This document shows positions 16,804-21,798 of a stretch of 21,798 nucleotides of DNA, in pieces. Source of the DNA: Clostridiales bacterium (GTDB lineage: Bacteria > Bacillota > Clostridia > Oscillospirales > Butyricicoccaceae); contig JAHZHY010000013.1 in the NCBI GenBank assembly GCA_019420045.1, positions 5,373 to 27,170 of the forward strand, in the 5' to 3' direction. The notes under the pieces were generated by a model. The model was not told the origin of the DNA and made no database searches. It saw only the letters and a program-made list of their open reading frames with translations. Numbering within the stretch: the first letter of the stretch is position 1; each line of letters opens with the position of its first letter. A program made the position numbers and the translations under genes.

Positions 16804-19800
16804 ATGAAACGCTACAAAGCTCTTTTGCACGATATCCTGGTGGAGATCCGGCGCACCCACAACCGGTATCTTTCCATTTTGTGCATCGTGCTGTTGGGCG
16901 TGGGCTTTTTTGCCGGCATCAAATCCACCTGTCCGGACATGAAAGAGACCGCTCAGCAATATTTTGAAGATCAGAACCTGATGGATATGCACCTGAAATC
17001 CTCCATGGGCTTCACGGAAGAAGATGTGGACAGCCTGCGTTCCCAGGAAGACATCGCCTGTGTTTCCCCTTCCTACTCGGTGGATGCCTTTGTGAAACCG
17101 GCCGAGGGGGACCCCATGCTGGTGCGGGCCTGGAGTTGGGAAAATGGCGCTCAGGAAAAAGAGGACACCGTCAATCTGCCGGTGCTCAAGGAAGGCCGCT
17201 GGCCGGAAAAAGAAAATGAATGCCTGGTGGAGCATGGAATGTATTCCGGCGAGAGCTTCCAGGTAGGCCAGACCATCACCCTGTTCCTGGAAGAAGGCGA
17301 TCTGTCGGAGAGCCTGAAAACCCAGACCTTCACCATTGTGGGCGTGGTAGAGTCCCCCATGTACATCAATTTTGAACGGGGCAGCAGCAGCGTGGGCAAC
17401 GGCTCCATCCGCTCTTTTCTCTATCTGCCGGAGGAAGCTTTTGCCTATGAGGTCTACACCGATGTGTTTCTCACCTACAAAGACACCCAAGGTCTGCCTT
17501 TTTATGAGGACGAATACCAGGATGTGATGGATGAAAAAATCCCGGCGCTAGAGCAGCTGGCAAAAGAGCAGGAGCAGACCCGTCACGACGACATTTATAA
17601 CGAGGCCAAAAGCGCCATCGATGCGTCTCAGGCGGAGCTGGACGAAGGCATCGCCCAATACGAAGAAAACAAAGCCCTGTTTGAGCAGCAGATGGCTGAT
17701 GCCCAAGAAAAGCTGGAAAGCGCCCAAAAGCAGATCCAGGACAACGAAAGCCTGCTGCAAAGCCAGCAGAAACAGCTGGAAAGCGGCAAGGCCCAGTACA
17801 GTGCTGCCCTCAGCCAGTGGCAGACCCAGAACCAGGCCCTTGCCGACGGGGAAGCCGAACTGGCCCAGGGAGAAAGCCAATGGCAAAGCCTTTCTTCTTT
17901 GGTGCAAAGTGTACGGGGTCTGATGAACAACTATTCCGCTCAAAATCTTCCTGGGGATCAGCCCATTCCCAGTGAAGTGCAAAGTGTGCTGGATGCCTCC
18001 GCTGCTTTGGATGCATTTGTGCCCCAGTCGGCCTTTTCCTTCTCCCAGATTCTGAAAGAATACCTGCTGGCCGATCCAGCCGGAGAGGAAAAAACCGCCT
18101 TTGCCGCCCAGCTGGAAGGAGTGCTGGGTGGTGTGGAGGGAGAGCTTTCCTCCAAAAGCGCCCAGCTGGAAATCACCCGCTCTGCCCTGGAAGAAAACCG
18201 GGCGCAGCTGAATGCAGGCAAAGCCCAGCTGGATTCCCAGGCCGCTTCCCTCTCCACCGCTGAGCAGAAACTGAACCAGGGCTGGAGCCAGCTGAAAAGT
18301 GCCAAATCAGAATATCAACAGGGCGTGGAAGAACTGGAAACCCAAAGGGCCCAAGGCCAACAGCAGCTGGATGACGCCGCGGCGGAAATCGAAGAAGGCC
18401 GGGCACAGATCCTGGAGGCCCGCCACGACCTGAACGACCTGGGTTCTCCGGAATGGTATCTGCTGGATCGGTCCAACAACCCCGGTTACAGCGAATTCAC
18501 CGACGACGCTCAGCGGGTGGACCGCATCGCCGCCGTTTTCCCGGTGTTCTTCATTCTGGTGGCCGCTTTGGTTTGTCTGACCACAATGACCCGCATGGTG
18601 GAGGAGCACCGTACCCAGATGGGCACACTCAAAGCCCTGGGCTATGGAAAGGGAGCCATCATTGCCAAGTATCTGGTCTATGCCCTGTCTGCCAGCTTTT
18701 TCGGCAGCATCATCGGACTTCTCATCGGCTTCAAGCTCTTCCCCACCATCATTTTCAACGCCTATCGGATCATGTACATTCTCCCCGACTGCTTGACTCC
18801 CTTCCGGTGGGGCTATGCCATTTTGTGCACTCTGGCCGCCCTGGCCTGCACCGGGCTGACCGCTTTGGCTGCCTGTTACCGTGCTTTGTCCGAATCCCCC
18901 GCCCAGCTGATGCGCCCCAAGGCGCCCCGGTCCGGCAAGCGGGTGCTGCTGGAACGCTTCACTCCTCTGTGGTGCCGTCTCAGCTTTTTGCAGAAAGTCA
19001 CTGCCCGCAATCTGTTCCGCTACAAAAAGCGGATTCTGATGACTGTGGTGGGCATTTCTGGATGCACTGCCCTGATGGTAGCCGGTTTCGGTTTGCAGCA
19101 CGCCATTGCATCGGTGGTAGATATGCAGTACGATGAGATATTCCTCTATGACGCCATGGCCGTCTTTGACGAGGAAATCACATCAGATGAACAGCAGGAG
19201 ATCGCCCAGCAGCTGGACAACAGCTCCCTGGTGGAAGAATCCATGGCAGTGCGCCAAAGCACCATCGACATTTCCCGGGCTGGCGTCACCAAAAACCTGT
19301 ATCTTTTCGTGCCGGAAGATCCCCAGGCCCTTTCGGATTATGTGGCTCTTCGCCACCGTGGGGACGGGGAAACCATTGCCCTGCCGGAAGAGGGAGCAGT
19401 GCTCACCGAAAAAATGGCTCGGCTGTTGGATGTGGAGGTGGGCGACACCGTCACCCTTTCCCCGGACAGTGGCCAAAGCTATTCGGTACAGGTGGTGGAC
19501 ATCACCGAAAACTACACCCTGAACCTGATTTATCTTTCTCCCTCTCAGTATGAAGCCCTGTGGGGCCAGCCGGTCTCCTACAACGGTTTCCTGGTGAACA
19601 TGACCTCCGATGCCACCGAGGATGCCCTGTCCTCCCAGCTGCTTACCAACAACAATATTCTGATGATCAATTACACTGCATCCTCCGGCAGTCAGTTCCA
19701 CGACATTGTGGACAGCCTGAATTACATTGTGCTGGTGCTCATTGTCTGCGCCGGAGCCCTGGCCTTTGTGGTGCTTTACAACCTGGCCAACATCAACATC

Positions 19801-20118
19801 GAAGAGCGTGTGCGGGAGATTGCCACCATCAAAGTACTGGGCTTTTATGACGGAGAGGTTTCCGCCTATATCTACCGGGAAAATATTCTCTCTTCCCTGA
19901 TGGGTATGGTGGCCGGACTGTTTTTGGGCATCCCCTTCCTCCGCTTCGTCATCCATACCTCGGAGGTAGACGCCGTCATGTTCAATCCCGCCCTGGATGC
20001 CCCCACCTTCCTGTTTTCTGCTTTGCTGACGCTGCTCTTTACCATTGTCGTCAACATCGCCATGCACTTCCGCCTCAAGCGGGTAGACATGGTGCAAAGC
20101 CTGAAATCCATTGAATAA
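16804..20118 (+). CDS. FtsX-family ABC transporter permease with external coiled coil
   Basis: The 1104-residue product has two FtsX-type permease units. TM1 is at about 22-40. A large extracytoplasmic region follows, whose second part (about 265-545) is a Gln/Glu/Ala-rich coiled coil with recurring L-x-x-G-x-x-Q/E-L units. TM2-4 lie at about 576-690 (first FtsX domain). TM5 is at about 745-765, then a second external domain (770-970). TM6-8 lie at about 972-1095, including the family-typical EERVREIATIKVLGF after TM6. Such permeases move little or no cargo through a channel. They transmit ATP-driven force to the outside. The substrate or partner (lipid, peptide or cell-wall enzyme) is not readable. 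The ATG lies 4 bases after the ATPase stop and has only a weak ribosome binding site, so translation is probably coupled. Confidence 0.93.
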   Translation: MKRYKALLHDILVEIRRTHNRYLSILCIVLLGVGFFAGIKSTCPDMKETAQQYFEDQNLMDMHLKSSMGFTEEDVDSLRSQEDIACVSPSYSVDAFVKPAEGDPMLVRAWSWENGAQEKEDTVNLPVLKEGRWPEKENECLVEHGMYSGESFQVGQTITLFLEEGDLSESLKTQTFTIVGVVESPMYINFERGSSSVGNGSIRSFLYLPEEAFAYEVYTDVFLTYKDTQGLPFYEDEYQDVMDEKIPALEQLAKEQEQTRHDDIYNEAKSAIDASQAELDEGIAQYEENKALFEQQMADAQEKLESAQKQIQDNESLLQSQQKQLESGKAQYSAALSQWQTQNQALADGEAELAQGESQWQSLSSLVQSVRGLMNNYSAQNLPGDQPIPSEVQSVLDASAALDAFVPQSAFSFSQILKEYLLADPAGEEKTAFAAQLEGVLGGVEGELSSKSAQLEITRSALEENRAQLNAGKAQLDSQAASLSTAEQKLNQGWSQLKSAKSEYQQGVEELETQRAQGQQQLDDAAAEIEEGRAQILEARHDLNDLGSPEWYLLDRSNNPGYSEFTDDAQRVDRIAAVFPVFFILVAALVCLTTMTRMVEEHRTQMGTLKALGYGKGAIIAKYLVYALSASFFGSIIGLLIGFKLFPTIIFNAYRIMYILPDCLTPFRWGYAILCTLAALACTGLTALAACYRALSESPAQLMRPKAPRSGKRVLLERFTPLWCRLSFLQKVTARNLFRYKKRILMTVVGISGCTALMVAGFGLQHAIASVVDMQYDEIFLYDAMAVFDEEITSDEQQEIAQQLDNSSLVEESMAVRQSTIDISRAGVTKNLYLFVPEDPQALSDYVALRHRGDGETIALPEEGAVLTEKMARLLDVEVGDTVTLSPDSGQSYSVQVVDITENYTLNLIYLSPSQYEALWGQPVSYNGFLVNMTSDATEDALSSQLLTNNNILMINYTASSGSQFHDIVDSLNYIVLVLIVCAGALAFVVLYNLANINIEERVREIATIKVLGFYDGEVSAYIYRENILSSLMGMVAGLFLGIPFLRFVIHTSEVDAVMFNPALDAPTFLFSALLTLLFTIVVNIAMHFRLKRVDMVQSLKSIE

Positions 20119-20120
20119 CA

Positions 20121-20150
20121 AAAAAGTCTCCGGTGTTCCGGAGACTTTTT
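20121..20150. terminator. Bidirectional intrinsic terminator between permease and XRE gene
   Basis: A perfect 13-bp stem, AAAAAGTCTCCGG (20121-20133) with CCGGAGACTTTTT (20138-20150), has a TGTT loop. T-tracts occur on both strands. It sits between the convergent stop codons of the ABC permease and the XRE regulator. Confidence 0.92.
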
Positions 20151-20164
20151 CTTTTTTCAGAATA

Positions 20165-20587
20165 TTATAAAGTCTTTTCCCCTTGCACCAGCAAGGCGCC
20201 GTTGATTTGAGGCAAACTCTGTCCCCGGGACAGGCCATAAAGAATGAGCGCATCCCGGGTGATCCGCGGGTCCAGCTGGGCAAATCCTGCCTGGCGCAGC
20301 AACTTCTGGATCTCTTCTACCGTGGCGGAAAGGCCGATGCACAGGCACAAAAGCCGATCCCGGGATGGACTTCGCTTGCCGGCAAGAACCTGGTGGAGAT
20401 ACACCTCGCTGACTCCGCTGCGCCGGGCCACCGCTGCTTTGGAAAGCTTCTGGCCCCGGCAGAGCTTGTCCAGCTCCCGTCCCACATTGGGATGGAGCAT
20501 CTGCTCCCGGTTCCGGCTGAGATAGGAACTGAAACTGCCCGGCTCCATCAATTCTTCCAATAGCTCCCCTGTGGTTTTCCCTTTCAT
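20165..20587 (-). CDS. XRE-family helix-turn-helix transcriptional regulator
   Basis: The 140-residue product has a Cro/C1-type HTH at about 35-90. The helices are visible in GRELDKLCRGQKLSKAAVA and RRSGVSEVYLHQVLAGKR (turn around SGVS 57-60, recognition helix after it). A C-terminal part (about 91-135) contains LLRQAGFAQLDPRITRDALI and LPQING. From memory, similar XRE proteins occur next to Ser/Thr kinase genes in Clostridia, which fits the divergent kinase here. An ATG at 20587 is preferred because AAGGAG lies seven bases before it. The GTG six bases upstream is too close to that site. It probably controls itself and the kinase gene through the 48-base shared region. Confidence 0.88.
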   Translation of the reverse strand: MKGKTTGELLEELMEPGSFSSYLSRNREQMLHPNVGRELDKLCRGQKLSKAAVARRSGVSEVYLHQVLAGKRSPSRDRLLCLCIGLSATVEEIQKLLRQAGFAQLDPRITRDALILYGLSRGQSLPQINGALLVQGEKTL

Positions 20588-20598
20588 TTCCACACTCC

Positions 20599-20627
20599 TT
20601 TACTTTTGAACAGAAATCGTCTAAACT
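20599..20627 (+). promoter_or_regulatory. Promoter of the kinase operon, possibly leaderless
   Basis: The -35 box TTTACT (20599-20604), a 17-base spacer and the -10 box TAAACT (20622-20627) match a sigma-A promoter well. The expected start at about 20634 is only about two bases before the ATG at 20636. It lies inside the region shared with the divergent XRE gene, so the XRE protein could bind here. Confidence 0.55.
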
Positions 20628-20635
20628 AAAAACAG

Positions 20636-21379
20636 ATGTACAATCCCTCGAAAACAGAGGGATGCAGGGAGGGAATCATCATTTACACCTGGTTTTCACA
20701 AGCACTTCAGCAGGAATACGATCTGGTGCGGCGGATGAAGGAAAGCCCCCGTGGGCATGTGGATCTGATCCGCCACAAGAAAAGTGGACAGCTTTTTGTG
20801 CTGCGGGATTTTTTTGGCAACTGCGAAGTGTACCGCAAACTGCTCCACTATACCTGCCCCCATCTGCCTACCGTCTATGAAGTGGCAGAAGGGGATGAAA
20901 AAAACCTGGTGCTGGAGGAATACATTCAAGGAGATACGCTGTGTTTTCTTCTGGAGGAATCCCTGTTTTCTCCGGAAGAGACCAAAAAGATCGTGGGCCA
21001 GGTGTGCCAGGCCCTATGGGCCCTCCATTCCCTGGGGGCTGTCCACCGGGATGTGAAGCCGGAAAACATCATCCTGCGGGGTGACACGGCGGTGCTCATC
21101 GATTTTGACGCCGCCCGGCTCCACAAGCCTCAGGCCGATAACGACACCCATATTCTGGGCACCACCGGTTTTGCCGCGCCGGAACAGTACGGCCTGTCCC
21201 AATCGGGACCTCTGGCCGATATCTATTCTGTGGGCATCCTCATCAATGTGATGCGCACCGGGGAGCATCCTTCCAAAAAGCTGGCAGAAGGTCATCTGGG
21301 CCGGGTGGTGGAAAAATGCACTCATGTGAATCCCCAACGCCGGTACAAAAATGTTCTTCGGCTGGCGGATGCCTTATGA
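20636..21379 (+). CDS. Hanks-type Ser/Thr protein kinase, soluble, atypical
   Basis: The 247-residue product is a lone kinase domain with no membrane segment or PASTA repeats. Visible motifs are the catalytic loop HRDVKPEN (137-144; Asp139, Lys141, Asn144), a metal-binding IDFDAAR (DFD in place of DFG; Asp156), GFAAPEQY (APE at 181-183), the helix-F Asp195 in ADIYSVG, and a C-lobe Arg in PQRRYKNV. The beta-3 VAIK Lys is replaced by Arg57 (FVLRDF), with Glu64 as the likely helix-C partner. The Gly-rich loop is degenerate (SPRG). The ATG at 20636 has no ribosome binding site. A GGGAGGG site at about 20666-20672 instead points to the ATC/ATT codons at about 20677-20682, so the true start is unsure. 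The stop overlaps the next ATG (ATGA). Confidence 0.85.
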   Translation: MYNPSKTEGCREGIIIYTWFSQALQQEYDLVRRMKESPRGHVDLIRHKKSGQLFVLRDFFGNCEVYRKLLHYTCPHLPTVYEVAEGDEKNLVLEEYIQGDTLCFLLEESLFSPEETKKIVGQVCQALWALHSLGAVHRDVKPENIILRGDTAVLIDFDAARLHKPQADNDTHILGTTGFAAPEQYGLSQSGPLADIYSVGILINVMRTGEHPSKKLAEGHLGRVVEKCTHVNPQRRYKNVLRLADAL

Positions 21380-21798
21380 GTTCCCACGCTCCCAAAACCT
21401 GTCCCCACTGCGGCGCTCCCCTTCCCCCCAAGGCTTCTTTCTGCCCCCATTGTGCCCAAAAAATTCTTTCGCCCCAGCCTCTCTCTATGCCGCCCCTGGG
21501 CCGCCGGAAACACTGGCGCCGCCGGGTGTTGGCTCTGGCCTCTCTTTTTGCCCTTTTCCTCTGCGCCGGTCTTTCCGTGGCTCTGCCCCGGATTTTTTCC
21601 GCCCGGTCCCGTCCCCGCACCTATGAAGGCCAAGGGGAGGTACCCTACTCCGGAGCAGACGGCGCTTTTCACCTGGCCCTGGGCACCATAGACACCCCGG
21701 ATCAGCCCACGGCGGAACAGACCTTCTATACCATGCCCGGCTATGAAGGCACCGTCCAGGTCCCGCTCTTTGTCCATCACCCGGAAACCGGTGAAAAT
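21376..21798 (+). CDS. Zinc-ribbon single-pass membrane protein, 3' end outside window
   Basis: The visible 141 residues start at an ATG that overlaps the kinase stop (ATGA). The N-terminus holds a zinc ribbon of two CPHC knuckles (Cys9/Cys12 and Cys23/Cys26). A basic linker (RRKHWRRR, 43-50) precedes a membrane helix at about 51-70 (VLALASLFALFLCAGLSVAL). The rest (from about 71) is polar and, by the positive-inside rule, lies outside the cell. The frame is still open at the window end, so the outer domain is incomplete and unidentified. Coupling to the kinase gene suggests the two act together: the cytosolic ribbon or its linker could be a kinase partner or target. That role is inference only. 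Confidence 0.85.
   Translation, partial: MSSHAPKTCPHCGAPLPPKASFCPHCAQKILSPQPLSMPPLGRRKHWRRRVLALASLFALFLCAGLSVALPRIFSARSRPRTYEGQGEVPYSGADGAFHLALGTIDTPDQPTAEQTFYTMPGYEGTVQVPLFVHHPETGEN

Overview
The window looks like a chromosomal segment of a GC-rich Gram-positive anaerobe of the class Clostridia, most like an Oscillospiraceae-type gut bacterium. This is inferred from the AGGAGG-type ribosome binding sites, several TTG starts behind strong Shine-Dalgarno sites, a bacterial V-type ATPase operon, a large coiled-coil FtsX-type ABC permease, and an XRE regulator paired with a Ser/Thr kinase. No rRNA, tRNA, CRISPR array, transposase or phage gene was seen.

Layout. 1-584 (+): 3' part of a protein with two S1 RNA-binding domains. 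It converges on a ribulose-phosphate 3-epimerase (rpe, -) across a shared bidirectional terminator. 1298-1493: a short intergenic stretch with a long-range stem and a plus-strand terminator that no annotated gene explains. 1494-2444 (-): an AEC-family permease. 2445-2857: a 413-base gene-free stretch, most of it a nested set of inverted repeats bounded by an 11-bp terminal inverted repeat. 2858-3238 (-): ridA with its own sigma-A-type promoter. 3342-11928 (-): a complete nine-gene V-type ATPase operon. In Enterococcus hirae names, in transcription order, it is ntpF-I-K-E-C-G-A-B-D. The genes are tightly packed or overlapping, and the K subunit keeps the residues that bind Na+ in the E. hirae enzyme. 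12018-13496 (-): a Wzx/MATE-like polysaccharide flippase, divergent from a + strand gene (13672-15912) that fuses a GT4 glycosyltransferase to a CsaB-type polysaccharide pyruvyl transferase. 16095-20118 (+): a two-gene ABC exporter, a MacB/LolD-type ATPase plus a 1104-residue FtsX-type permease with a long external coiled coil. 20165-20587 (-): an XRE regulator. 20636-21798 (+): a divergent Ser/Thr kinase whose stop overlaps the start of a zinc-ribbon single-pass membrane protein that runs off the window.

How the genes fit together. The V-ATPase would couple ATP to Na+ (or H+) transport across the membrane. The flippase and the GT4-CsaB fusion look like part of a pathway making a pyruvylated secondary cell-wall polysaccharide. 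The XRE/kinase/zinc-ribbon group looks like a small signalling module. The most unusual points are the nested palindromic element at 2590-2858, the orphan plus-strand terminator and stem at 1374-1495, the GT4-CsaB fusion, and the kinase's odd start region and altered catalytic residues (beta-3 Lys to Arg, DFG to DFD). Nothing here can be shown to be a new system from sequence alone.
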